Shown here one piece after another: positions 30,221 to 38,294 of a stretch of DNA of 64,000 nucleotides (position 1 is the first letter of the stretch; every line of letters starts with the position of its first letter). Source of the DNA: Asticcacaulis sp. AC402 (GTDB lineage: Bacteria > Pseudomonadota > Alphaproteobacteria > Caulobacterales > Caulobacteraceae); assembly GCF_000495835.1 (NCBI RefSeq), contig NZ_AWGC01000015.1, positions 160,079-224,078 of the forward strand, written 5' to 3'. The notes below the pieces were generated by a model, which made no database searches, was not told the origin of the DNA, and saw only the letters and a list, made by a program, of their open reading frames with translations. The position numbers and the translations under genes were made by a program.

Positions 30221-32491
30221 TTAGGTCCGGTACTTCAGTTCCAGCATGAAGGTGCGCTGGGGCAGGGGGTGGGAGACATAGGCCTGGTCGTTGTTCATAT
30301 TGTCAACGCCGAGGCTGACGTCCACGGCCGGTGTAAGGGCGTAGGTCAGCTTGGTGTCAACGAAACTGTACTCGGTCTGAAAGCCGTAGGCGCCACCGCG
30401 AACCAGGCCGAACAGGTCGGAATTGGGGCGCGACGCCAGGCGCCAACCGACACTCGCTTTCAGCTTAGGCGTCAGGGCATAGCGGACATTTCCATTCGTC
30501 CGCCACTTCGGTATGCGTGGGAACATAACGCCTTCCGCCGCCGGCGCCGAGGCGCTGCGCACCGTGCGGGCGTCCATCCATGAAACCGAAGCTTCGACGT
30601 CGAGCCCGTCCAGCAGGAGGTCATGCGACTCCCAGATGGCTTCGACCCCGTATTGTTTCATCCGATCAATATTCTGATACCGCGATACCACCGTGCCGTC
30701 ATCGAGAACGCCCTGATAGCTGAAGATGGCATTGTCGATATCCTGGCCGAAGAAGCTACCGGTCAGCAGAACCTTGCCAAGCCTGCGGCGCACGATCAGG
30801 CTGGCGTCCTTTGAGACCTCCGACTTCAGGTTCGGATCGAAGCTGAGCGGATCGATTTCGCTCTGGCCGGCATTGATGCGGCCCTGGAACAGTTCGCCCA
30901 CCGTGGGAAAACGCGTTGCCGTACCCAGGCTGACCTGGACGTTCCAGTCGTCACCTAGGTCGCTCTGGACGCTGAACTTTGGCGAAAGCGAGGTCTCATG
31001 GCGTTCAGGGTAGCCACGATTGACCGCCGCCGTGGCGATGCCACCCTCGAAGGCGCGCCAGTCGTCAAAGCGCAGTCCCAGGGTCATCACGGGTCCGTCA
31101 AGGTCGATCTCGTCCTCAACGAACGCGCCAGAAATGGTGGTCTTGCCAAAAGTGCGCGAGGCAAAAACCGGATTTGCCGCCGTCTTCCAGTTGCTGGTGT
31201 TGTAGGTCGAGGACTCGGTCTGGTACAGATTGGACGTCGCACCGAAGGCGACTGTATGGCGTCCAAAGGTTCGTTCCGCCGATCCGTCGAACGACCACCA
31301 GCCGATGTCTCCGTATACGGTTTGCTGACCGGCGACCTGGACCATATCCAGCGAGGTGCGGCTTTCCCAGTGTGGAATCGCATAGTTGGACAGGTTGGCC
31401 CGGATATCCCAGCCGTTCCAGGCGCCCGAAAGCTTGAACCCGGTCAGGAATTCCTGGCGCTCAGAGGTCGAATAGGTGACGCCGCGCGCAACATAGTTAA
31501 CGCCGTCAAACCGAACCTTTGTGCCGGCGGACGTGGGAAGGACGGGGTTTCCCGAAGAATCCCGCAGCCAAGAGCGTGGGTCGGTCAGGTCCTGGTCTGT
31601 TCGCCAGGCCATAATCAGGGCGTCTGCCTTCCAGCCGTTGTCGAAGGCGTAGCCCAGGCGCAGACGCTGCTGATCCTGAACGACATCGACGGGTGAAGCC
31701 GCCCCGAACACCGGGGTGGCCAGCCGGCTGTCGGAATAGGCACCAGTAACCGGCGTGAAGACACCCGAGGCGGAAGACTTGGCCAGGAGGTTATAGGTCA
31801 TGGATTGGCCGACATTTTCAAAGTGCCGGAAAGACGCCCGCGCGCTCCATGGGCCGTCCTTCTGGCGGTAGTTCAGGCCCCCTTCCAAAGAGTAGCCCGA
31901 AAACGTCTCATCAAAACCATATTCCTTGAACGGCATCGTGAATACCTGGCCGGTAGCATAGGCTCCGGTCTTCTTCGGTGTCTCCGTGGTAATCGAGACA
32001 ACACCGCCCATCGAGTTGCCGCCGTAACGCGCCGAGTAGGGGCCATAGACGATGTCGAACTGGCGAATTTCGGCCGGCCCCACGACATTCCACTTCGGCG
32101 GATAGTCCCAGCGGTTGCCGAGGAAGTTGGAAACAACGTAGCCGTCAATCAGGACCAGCGTCCTCGCGCTTTGGATCGTGTTGGTACCACGTAGGGCGAC
32201 GACGGCATTGTCATCACCAATGAACCGCTTACGCACAAAGAAGTTGGGTGTGTACTTCATCAGGTCTTCGACATTGACGGCATTGACCGCGTCCATTTGC
32301 TCCACACCGAGGGAGACGGAGAGGCCACGCGGAACGACGGTGATGGGGACGTTCTTCTGCCCAACAACAATCACCTCTTTGGGCGTCTCTGAGTCGGGTG
32401 TTTCAGCCCGTGCGGCCGGCGGAATCAGCGGCAGCAGGGAAGCTGTCGTGACGAGAAAGGCGACGAGCGCCTTGGATTTGAGATTATACAT
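30221..32491 (-). CDS. TonB-dependent outer membrane receptor
   Basis: 756 residues. A signal peptide (to about residue 29, PPAARA) is followed by a plug domain (VNVEDLMKYTPNFFVRKR, VALRGTNTIQSARTLVLIDG, FDIVYGPYSARYGGNSMGG) and a C-terminal 22-strand barrel that ends in Phe-containing RTFMLELKYRT. The ligand is unknown. The PepSY partner downstream suggests iron-siderophore or another metal chelate. I see no clear Fur box upstream. Confidence 0.93.
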   Translation of the reverse strand: MYNLKSKALVAFLVTTASLLPLIPPAARAETPDSETPKEVIVVGQKNVPITVVPRGLSVSLGVEQMDAVNAVNVEDLMKYTPNFFVRKRFIGDDNAVVALRGTNTIQSARTLVLIDGYVVSNFLGNRWDYPPKWNVVGPAEIRQFDIVYGPYSARYGGNSMGGVVSITTETPKKTGAYATGQVFTMPFKEYGFDETFSGYSLEGGLNYRQKDGPWSARASFRHFENVGQSMTYNLLAKSSASGVFTPVTGAYSDSRLATPVFGAASPVDVVQDQQRLRLGYAFDNGWKADALIMAWRTDQDLTDPRSWLRDSSGNPVLPTSAGTKVRFDGVNYVARGVTYSTSERQEFLTGFKLSGAWNGWDIRANLSNYAIPHWESRTSLDMVQVAGQQTVYGDIGWWSFDGSAERTFGRHTVAFGATSNLYQTESSTYNTSNWKTAANPVFASRTFGKTTISGAFVEDEIDLDGPVMTLGLRFDDWRAFEGGIATAAVNRGYPERHETSLSPKFSVQSDLGDDWNVQVSLGTATRFPTVGELFQGRINAGQSEIDPLSFDPNLKSEVSKDASLIVRRRLGKVLLTGSFFGQDIDNAIFSYQGVLDDGTVVSRYQNIDRMKQYGVEAIWESHDLLLDGLDVEASVSWMDARTVRSASAPAAEGVMFPRIPKWRTNGNVRYALTPKLKASVGWRLASRPNSDLFGLVRGGAYGFQTEYSFVDTKLTYALTPAVDVSLGVDNMNNDQAYVSHPLPQRTFMLELKYRT

Positions 32492-32549
32492 GAGGAATTA
32501 CGTCTTCAAAAAGCAAGCAGGAGCGCGCGCCGATCGGCACGCAACGAAA

Positions 32550-32951
32550 TCAGGCTTGATTTTCAGACGGAGGGCCGCAGGAATACGGACGCGGCGGGGC
32601 CCGGGCCTTGACCGGTGAGCCGGTGGTGGCTGGCTTCAATTCGCTGTAAGCGAAGGTGTAGAGGACAGGTTGAAGCGAGAGCGCCGGTGTTCGAATGGCC
32701 GTGATCGACGACAGAACGCAGTCAACGCATTTCAAGCCCAATGTGCCGGAGGTGTCGACAGTCTTGACCTTAGCGGTGAAGGCGGGGGCTTTGTCGTCGT
32801 TACAGATGGCGAACGGCGTATGGTCCATGGTCAAGGCCAGGGCCTGGACGGGGAACAAGGCTTGGGCAAACAGAGCAAAGATCACGACAAAGCAGGCCCA
32901 GAAGCGAACTTCCGGGACCCGTCGGTCAGTGATGGATTGCACCTGAGTCAT
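32550..32951 (-). CDS. DUF2946-like small secreted or membrane protein
   Basis: 133 residues. A hydrophobic segment (about 17-38, FWACFVVIFALFAQALFPVQA) looks like a signal or anchor. Then follow Cys pairs (AICNDDK; KCVDCVL, a CxxC) and a C-terminal ARAPPRPYSCGPPS, the Arg-x-Pro-Pro feature of DUF2946 proteins. Such proteins often accompany TonB receptors and PepSY proteins in metal loci. It is 58 bp upstream of the receptor and probably leads that operon. The metal role is inference. Confidence 0.7.
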   Translation of the reverse strand: MTQVQSITDRRVPEVRFWACFVVIFALFAQALFPVQALALTMDHTPFAICNDDKAPAFTAKVKTVDTSGTLGLKCVDCVLSSITAIRTPALSLQPVLYTFAYSELKPATTGSPVKARAPPRPYSCGPPSENQA

Positions 32952-32997
32952 GTCCTCCTTCTGGAGGCGTGGCGAACCTGTGTCAAGACGTTACAAG

Positions 32998-33032
32998 TGC
33001 CTGACGGCAGAGTGTCACACTCCCGTCAGGCA
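32998..33032. terminator. Long inverted repeat at the end of the AMP-ligase gene
   Basis: TGCCTGACGG (32998-33007) pairs with CCGTCAGGCA (33023-33032, offset by one unpaired C), with an inner GAGTG/CACTC stem. It covers the stop codon of the ligase gene on the minus strand. There is no good T-run, so termination is possible but weak. Confidence 0.5.
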
Positions 33033-34567
33033 GCGCGAGCCTCGATTTCGGCCAGCTTCTGCAGGGTGACGTAGTCGGTCTTGCCGGAGCCCAGGACCGG
33101 CACGGCCTGAACCTTGACAATCTTCCTGGGCACTGACAGGGCCGCAGTGCCGCTCTTTTTGGCGTGGTTGCTCAGGCTGGCAACATCGGCATTGGGATGG
33201 TCTGTGACCAGGATCAGACGCTCGCCCTTCCTGTCGTCGGCGATAGCGACCACAGCATGGCGGCTGTCTGGCCACACTGCCTCAGCCAGCCGTTCGACGG
33301 CCGTCAGGGAGATCATCTCGCCGCCAATCTTGGCAAAGCGCTTGGCGCGACCGACGATACGGACAAAACCTTCTTCGTCGACATTCACAATGTCGCCCGT
33401 GTCATGCCAGCCGTCTGCTGGTGCCTCGATCACATCCGGAGAATCCATGTTAAGATACCCCGCCATCACATTGGGGCCTTTGACATAAAGCCTGCCACCC
33501 TCCCGGATGCCTTCGACCGGATCGAGGCGGTATTCCATCCCAGGCAAAAGCCGGCCGACCGTGCCGAAACGGTTGTCTTCGGGGTCGTTGACCGCAACGA
33601 CGGGCGAGCATTCCGTCACGCCATAGCCTTCAACGATCGGCATGTCGAACAGGGCGTGGGTTTCCTGGCGCACCTTCTCCGCACCGCAGACCACAAACTT
33701 CAAGGTGGCGAAGTCTTCCTTGTCACCGTTGCGGGCGTATTGATTGACAAACGTGTCGGTCGCGAAGAGTAAGGAAGCGCTGGTCGATTTCAGCAGGCCA
33801 GGGATCTGCTTGACGTGCAGCGGCGACGGATACTGGAAGCTGCGCATCCCGGTCAACAGCGGCAAGACCACACCGGCGGTCAGGCCTAGCGAATGGAAAA
33901 TAGGCATCGGGTTGAAGGCCACCCAGTCAGGGCTCAGCATGATATGCGCCTCAACCTGCCGTGTATTGGCGACCAGGTTAGATTGGGTTAGCACGACTCC
34001 GCGTGGCGTCCCGAAACTGCCTGAGGTAAACAGGATGACACCGGGATCTTCTGCCTGAGTCTTTTTGATGAACAGATGCGGCATCTTGGCCGCGAGGAAA
34101 GCCCTGGCCTTGTCCAGCGGGCCGATCTCGCCGCGAATGTCGTCGAGATACAGGATGCGGACATACTGGCTCATCGATTCGACCAGATCTTCCAACTTGG
34201 CCTGCAGGACGAACCGGCGGGAGGTAACCACGGTCTTGATTTGGGCCACCTGCGCGGCAGCGCGGACATTAGGTTGACCGGCCGTGAAGTTGATCATCAC
34301 GGGCACCCGCCCCAGGGCGTGAAGCGCCCAGAACGACATGGCACCGCCGACCGAGGTCGGCAGCATCAGCCCGATTCTGTGTTCCGGAATATGGCGTTTC
34401 AGCAGGCCGGCGAGGGCAAAGACGCCTGTCAGGAACATCGTATAGCTCAGGGGCTTGCGCTCCTGATCCTCGATGATCACCTTGCCGGCACCATATTTGG
34501 ATTGCGCCGCTATCAGCGCATCGAACAACGACGAGTTACACTCATCGGCTTTGAATTGGCGCTTCAT
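33026..34567 (-). CDS. AMP-dependent acyl ligase, Aas-like
   Basis: 513 residues of the ANL adenylating superfamily. The ATP loop is VILFTSGSFGTPRGVVLTQ, the A5 motif EGYGVTECSPVVAVN, the A7 motif WHDTGDIVNVDEEGFVRIVGR, and the A10 lysine is in GSGKTDYVTLQ. Overall order and spacing resemble the acyl-ACP synthetase half of Aas (2-acylglycerophosphoethanolamine acyltransferase) more than free-standing acetyl-CoA synthetases. The acyltransferase half of Aas is missing, and no carrier protein lies beside it. The substrate is probably a fatty or lysophospholipid acyl group, but not certain. Confidence 0.85.
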   Translation of the reverse strand: MKRQFKADECNSSLFDALIAAQSKYGAGKVIIEDQERKPLSYTMFLTGVFALAGLLKRHIPEHRIGLMLPTSVGGAMSFWALHALGRVPVMINFTAGQPNVRAAAQVAQIKTVVTSRRFVLQAKLEDLVESMSQYVRILYLDDIRGEIGPLDKARAFLAAKMPHLFIKKTQAEDPGVILFTSGSFGTPRGVVLTQSNLVANTRQVEAHIMLSPDWVAFNPMPIFHSLGLTAGVVLPLLTGMRSFQYPSPLHVKQIPGLLKSTSASLLFATDTFVNQYARNGDKEDFATLKFVVCGAEKVRQETHALFDMPIVEGYGVTECSPVVAVNDPEDNRFGTVGRLLPGMEYRLDPVEGIREGGRLYVKGPNVMAGYLNMDSPDVIEAPADGWHDTGDIVNVDEEGFVRIVGRAKRFAKIGGEMISLTAVERLAEAVWPDSRHAVVAIADDRKGERLILVTDHPNADVASLSNHAKKSGTAALSVPRKIVKVQAVPVLGSGKTDYVTLQKLAEIEARAA

Positions 34568-34904
34568 GCGCTCAGAACTCCCCTCGGGTAACGGTCGCCG
34601 GGGGCCACCGCCCGCGATCCATCCCGTGCCCTAGTTTACGCCGCTCCGATCAAACCCCGATCTTAAGCCGCTACCTTTGGACATCATAGACGATCCGCGC
34701 AAGCGGTAAAGCCTGATTTACGCGGCGGCACCATTCAGGAGCAGTTCGACGGCTGTGCTGACAGCGGTAAACGCCAGTTTCAGCAGAAATTCAAAAAGAT
34801 AAGCGTCCATTTTGATCTTCCATCTTAAGTCTGGGGGGGCGGGCTCCCGGGTCCGCTGGTCGCCATGGGGCGGCGCGTGAGTAGGATTTACGGGAGAAAG
34901 AGGC
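34568..34904. other. Gap between the BlaR-like gene and the AMP-ligase gene
   Basis: About 340 bases. The only coding signal is the small hydrophobic frame at 34718-34810 described separately. The rest shows a G-run (CTGGGGGGGCGGGCTCCCGGG, near 34831) with self-complementary GGGCTCCCGGG and CCCGG parts that might form a hairpin downstream of the peptidase gene. No promoter motif is recognised for the ligase gene. Confidence 0.4.
34718..34810 (-). CDS. Predicted 30-residue hydrophobic peptide
   Basis: An ATG at 34810 preceded by GGAAGATCAAA opens a 30-codon frame: MDAYLFEFLLKLAFTAVSTA continuing VELLLNGAAA, ending TAA. It is almost entirely hydrophobic or amphipathic with few charges (Asp2, Glu7, Lys11, Glu22). 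It sits directly downstream of the M56 peptidase gene on the same strand, so it could be the last gene of the blaI-like operon. The family is unknown. A membrane peptide or a substrate or modulator of the peptidase is a guess. Confidence 0.5.
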   Translation of the reverse strand: MDAYLFEFLLKLAFTAVSTAVELLLNGAAA

Positions 34905-36737
34905 TTAGCTGCTGATGTTTAGGTCGGCTTTCGCGGTGACGAAGACGACGACCTCTGTGCGGAAGTCGGGCGCCGTTGGCGTCGCGGGCATCCGGATAGG
35001 AGCGCCTTGCAGGAGGATGACAGGCGCGGAGGCGGACGCTTTGTCGGCGACCACGATGACGCGCTCGACGGATTTCACCCTGCCTGACTTACCGACCGTG
35101 GCCACCTTGACCTTGACCGGCGGCGCAGGCGGGGTCGGAACGGCGACGGGGGCTGCCGGTGGAGGTATCATGTCGTCGGGGCCGGCCAAGGGGGCGGGCA
35201 CTTCATGTAAAGCCTCCGGTGCCCGTGGTGGTGTCATGTGACGATGGCGACGCATCCCGTCCTTGGCACGCTGAGCATCGGCACGGGCCTGCTCAACCAG
35301 GGCGTCGACATCGATCGCGTGGGCAGCAGCAATGTCGGCGCTGTGTCGCGCCAGGTCCGAACGGACTTCGGCGGCAATGGCCTCAGGATCGATACCGTGG
35401 TTGCGGATGCCCTGGCGCTCCATATCGGCCTTGGCACGTTCCATGTCCGCCTTTACCTCGCCAGCAATGGCGTCTGAGTCGATAGGTTTGGCTGCTTCGA
35501 TATCCGCCTTGGCGACCAAAAGGTCCGCGCGAACCCGCTCCGCAATGGCGTCCGGATCTATGGTCTCAAAGGCGTCGTCAAGCCATTCGCCGTTTTCATG
35601 CACTGGAAAGCTGTGATCGCCTTTCTCGTTCAGATCAGCCAGCCTGTGAGGGGCAGGGCTTTCGGCGTGATTGTGATCCTTGGCGTCGCAGGTTTCCCCG
35701 TCTGTGGCGACGGCGATATTCGGCGCATTGGCGGCGACCTGCGCAACCGGGGTGATAAAGGCGGCCAGGACCAGGAAGAAGACTGGCAGGGCGAGGGCGG
35801 CATGAGGACGGGTATTGCGGCGAGCCTTGGGCGCATTTTCACCCAGTATGCGGGCGATGCGACCGATCAGGCTCTTGCCTTCGCCCTGGCCGTTCAGGGA
35901 CATGGCCAGGTTATCTTGTGCGAGTCGTTGAGCCCCGCGGCGTTGTTCTTCGAGGCTGAGCAGAGCCGTGGCATAGATCAGCGGATCGGCGCAGTTCTTC
36001 AACGCTGCATCGTCGCAGCACAGTTCACGCTGTTCGCGAAGGACCGCACCCAACCACCAGACGGCCGGATGGAAAAAGAAGACTGTTTCGATGACGTTTT
36101 GGGCCAGGTTCCAGGCATAGTCGGCACGGCGGATGTGCTCCAGTTCATGGGCCAGGACGGCATCCAGTTGGTCCGGCGTCAGGGCTGTCAGGGCAGAAAC
36201 CGGTAGATAGACGATTGAACGAAAGGCGCCGATGACGAATGGCCCGGTGATTTGAGGATGCAGGCGCAGGTGGACCTTGCCGGTCAGGCCGAAGCGACGA
36301 ACAGCCCAGGAAAAGCGATTTACCAACGATTCTGGAATAGGTTGCGCATACTTCTTCAAGCGCTGTATCAGATACAGGCTGGCGAGTGTGCGGCACGACA
36401 GGGCGATCACGCCCAGCAGCCAGGCAGCTTCTATCCAAGGTAGCAGGGTTTGTAACGTGATGCCGTCGTCGCCACCAAGGGCCGGCAGCAGGAGGGGATT
36501 GGCAATGGAACCGCCCGCATCGGGCGTCAGGCGGATGGCTTCGTAAATGAAAGTGGCAATCGCCGCGCCGGCGATCGCCATCAGTGTCCCCAGCGCCAGG
36601 ACATAGCGTTGTTGGCTGGCCATACGCGGGATCAGGAGATCAATGAGTTTGTACAGTCCCGCAAGGGCTGCGGCCTGCCAGCAGACATGTAGCAAGGTGA
36701 AGCCCCAGGCTTCGAAGAAGACAACCGGCGACATCAT
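34905..36737 (-). CDS. BlaR1/MecR1-type M56 membrane metallopeptidase with four-repeat C-terminal region
   Basis: 610 residues. There are four hydrophobic segments (about 10-35, 47-68, 96-125, 312-336). The zinc motif HELEH is at 197-201, with the third ligand region REQRELCCDDAALK near 235-247: a complete M56 site. After the last membrane helix there is no penicillin-binding domain. Instead four imperfect 23-30 residue repeats run from 393 to 497, each starting Ile-Asp-x-(Asp/Glu)-Ala-(Ile/Leu) and rich in Ala, Asp, Lys, so probably helical. A Pro-rich linker and a beta-rich tail follow (540-610). It overlaps blaI by 4 bp. The signal it senses is unknown. Confidence 0.88.
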   Translation of the reverse strand: MMSPVVFFEAWGFTLLHVCWQAAALAGLYKLIDLLIPRMASQQRYVLALGTLMAIAGAAIATFIYEAIRLTPDAGGSIANPLLLPALGGDDGITLQTLLPWIEAAWLLGVIALSCRTLASLYLIQRLKKYAQPIPESLVNRFSWAVRRFGLTGKVHLRLHPQITGPFVIGAFRSIVYLPVSALTALTPDQLDAVLAHELEHIRRADYAWNLAQNVIETVFFFHPAVWWLGAVLREQRELCCDDAALKNCADPLIYATALLSLEEQRRGAQRLAQDNLAMSLNGQGEGKSLIGRIARILGENAPKARRNTRPHAALALPVFFLVLAAFITPVAQVAANAPNIAVATDGETCDAKDHNHAESPAPHRLADLNEKGDHSFPVHENGEWLDDAFETIDPDAIAERVRADLLVAKADIEAAKPIDSDAIAGEVKADMERAKADMERQGIRNHGIDPEAIAAEVRSDLARHSADIAAAHAIDVDALVEQARADAQRAKDGMRRHRHMTPPRAPEALHEVPAPLAGPDDMIPPPAAPVAVPTPPAPPVKVKVATVGKSGRVKSVERVIVVADKASASAPVILLQGAPIRMPATPTAPDFRTEVVVFVTAKADLNISS

Positions 36738-37129
36738 TGTTGGCCTCGCTTGCGCTCGATCAGCGCCTTGATAAGTTGTAGTTCTTCATCGCTGGTCGGC
36801 TGCATCGACAGGGCGTGCATGGCCAGAAGGGCGGTCGAGCCCGAAAACAGTTTTTCGCTCAGGTCGCGCAGCAACTGGCCCTGCATGTCGGACTCGGCCA
36901 TGGCGGCGTGATAGATATGCGCCTTACCGGCTTCTGTGCGAGCGACCAGGCCTTTTTCAGTCATGATCTGCATGGTCTTGAGCACGGTGGTATAGCCCAT
37001 GGGGCGTTCGGCATTGAGAACGTCGTGCACATCGCGCACGGTGGCTTCGCCCTTGGCCCAGAGCACGCGGAGAATCTCCAGCTCGGCTTCGGTGGGTTTC
37101 TTGGCAGGTAAGGTATCTGGACAGGTCAT
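36734..37129 (-). CDS. BlaI/MecI/CopY-family transcriptional repressor
   Basis: 131 residues. The winged helix at the N-terminus (PTEAELEILRVLWAKGEATVRD minus ends) has the recognition part GYTTVLKTMQIMTEKGLV, followed by a C-terminal dimerisation helix region. In this family the repressor is cut when the partner BlaR-like peptidase is activated. Two operator-like palindromes lie just upstream of its start, at 37140-37178, so the operon most likely represses itself. It overlaps the peptidase gene (ATGA). Confidence 0.93.
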   Translation of the reverse strand: MTCPDTLPAKKPTEAELEILRVLWAKGEATVRDVHDVLNAERPMGYTTVLKTMQIMTEKGLVARTEAGKAHIYHAAMAESDMQGQLLRDLSEKLFSGSTALLAMHALSMQPTSDEELQLIKALIERKRGQQ

Positions 37130-37139
37130 GTACGCTACA

Positions 37140-37178
37140 TACGAAGTTCTTCGTACGGTGTCAACGAAGTTTTTCGTA
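37140..37178. promoter_or_regulatory. Two BlaI-type operators upstream of the repressor gene
   Basis: TACGAAGTTCTTCGTA (37140-37155) is a perfect dyad, and ACGAAGTTTTTCGTA (37164-37178) is a near copy. Both contain ACGAA-N4-TTCGT. Centres are 23 bp apart, about two helical turns. They lie between the repressor start (37129) and the stop of the upstream gene (37184), where the operon promoter must be. Confidence 0.8.
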
Positions 37179-37183
37179 GGTGG

Positions 37184-38146
37184 TCAAACCTTCGACAGTT
37201 CGTCCTTTATAAAGGCCGCAATGTCCTTGCCAAGGGCCTGCGGCCCTTCGTTTGGTGCCACCTCGCATCGGGGCAGGCGGGCGCACAGATTGCTGGCGGC
37301 ATTCGCTTCGCCGGTAGGTTCCGATTTCGGCGCAATGACCAGGACCGCGGCGGGGCGCCGTTTCAAAGCCACCACAGGCAGGTGCAGACCGTTCAGGTCG
37401 GCATAGGCCTTCTTGACCTGTTTTTGCCAATTTTCGCTTTTCACCCTTAGCCGCAGGTCAGGATTGGACATCTGCCAATCCTGGCCGATCTTGCCCCAAT
37501 AGCTGTTGGGTACGTCCTCGCGGTGCCAAACCGTACCCTTGGCAATGTCGCCGCCGACATAGGGATCGTAGCCGACAAAGCCACCGACGGCATCCGATTT
37601 CAGTACCGTCGACAGGGCCAGGGAGTTTACCGCGCTGTAACCTGTGCCGACGACGAACAGGGGCTTTTCGGGCGTTGGCTTGACGATATCATTGATAAAG
37701 CCTGTTGCGGAGACTTGCGTATCCTTTGAGCCCGCGACAAACACAGCTTCGTTCTGCAAGAGGTAGCGGCCTGCGCCTCCCTGGCCCGGCGCTTCGAACA
37801 GCCAGACACCATACCCGGCGTCGAGCAGTTGTCGCATAACTTCGAAATAGCTTTCGGCCGGATAGTCGGCATCTGCCAGGATCAGCACCTGGGCTTTCGG
37901 GTTGATCGGCGGTGAGGCAACACCGTAACGCGCCTCAGGCAGCCCCTTGGAACGGTAGGCGCCCCAAACGAAGCCTTGCGGCGGGAAATACTGCGGCGAC
38001 AGGCCGGGCGGAATCTGGCTGTCCAGGAAGGCCTGGCCTGGCTGTTTGGTGGCGTCCCTGATCTTTTCGCAGCCAGCCACGGTCGAGGCCGCACAGAGGG
38101 CAACCACGGCGAAACGCAGGGTCCTGGACAAGGCAAAAGGTGACAT
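37184..38146 (-). CDS. Lipoprotein with alpha/beta-hydrolase-like features
   Basis: 320 residues. It has an N-terminal lipoprotein signal with lipobox VAGC (Cys about residue 26). The mature part has AQVLILADADYPAESYFEVM, YGVWLFEAPGQGGAGRY and VVGTGYSAVNSLALS, which resembles strand-nucleophile-helix of an alpha/beta hydrolase with Ser in GYSAV. A likely catalytic His is not obvious, so enzymatic activity is unsure. It ends 54 bases before the blaI-like gene start on the same strand, with that gene's operators in between. Confidence 0.65.
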   Translation of the reverse strand: MSPFALSRTLRFAVVALCAASTVAGCEKIRDATKQPGQAFLDSQIPPGLSPQYFPPQGFVWGAYRSKGLPEARYGVASPPINPKAQVLILADADYPAESYFEVMRQLLDAGYGVWLFEAPGQGGAGRYLLQNEAVFVAGSKDTQVSATGFINDIVKPTPEKPLFVVGTGYSAVNSLALSTVLKSDAVGGFVGYDPYVGGDIAKGTVWHREDVPNSYWGKIGQDWQMSNPDLRLRVKSENWQKQVKKAYADLNGLHLPVVALKRRPAAVLVIAPKSEPTGEANAASNLCARLPRCEVAPNEGPQALGKDIAAFIKDELSKV

Positions 38147-38294
38147 TGACCCAGACTATAGGTGAGATTTTTCGCGGGCGCTACCGCTTGCGATCACGCT
38201 TTGCAACAATGCTATGGCGATGAACCAGGGGAATTGACTTGATCTTGCCGGCCCGAAGCGCCAATAAACGGATATACCCTTGTAAGTGAGCCCC

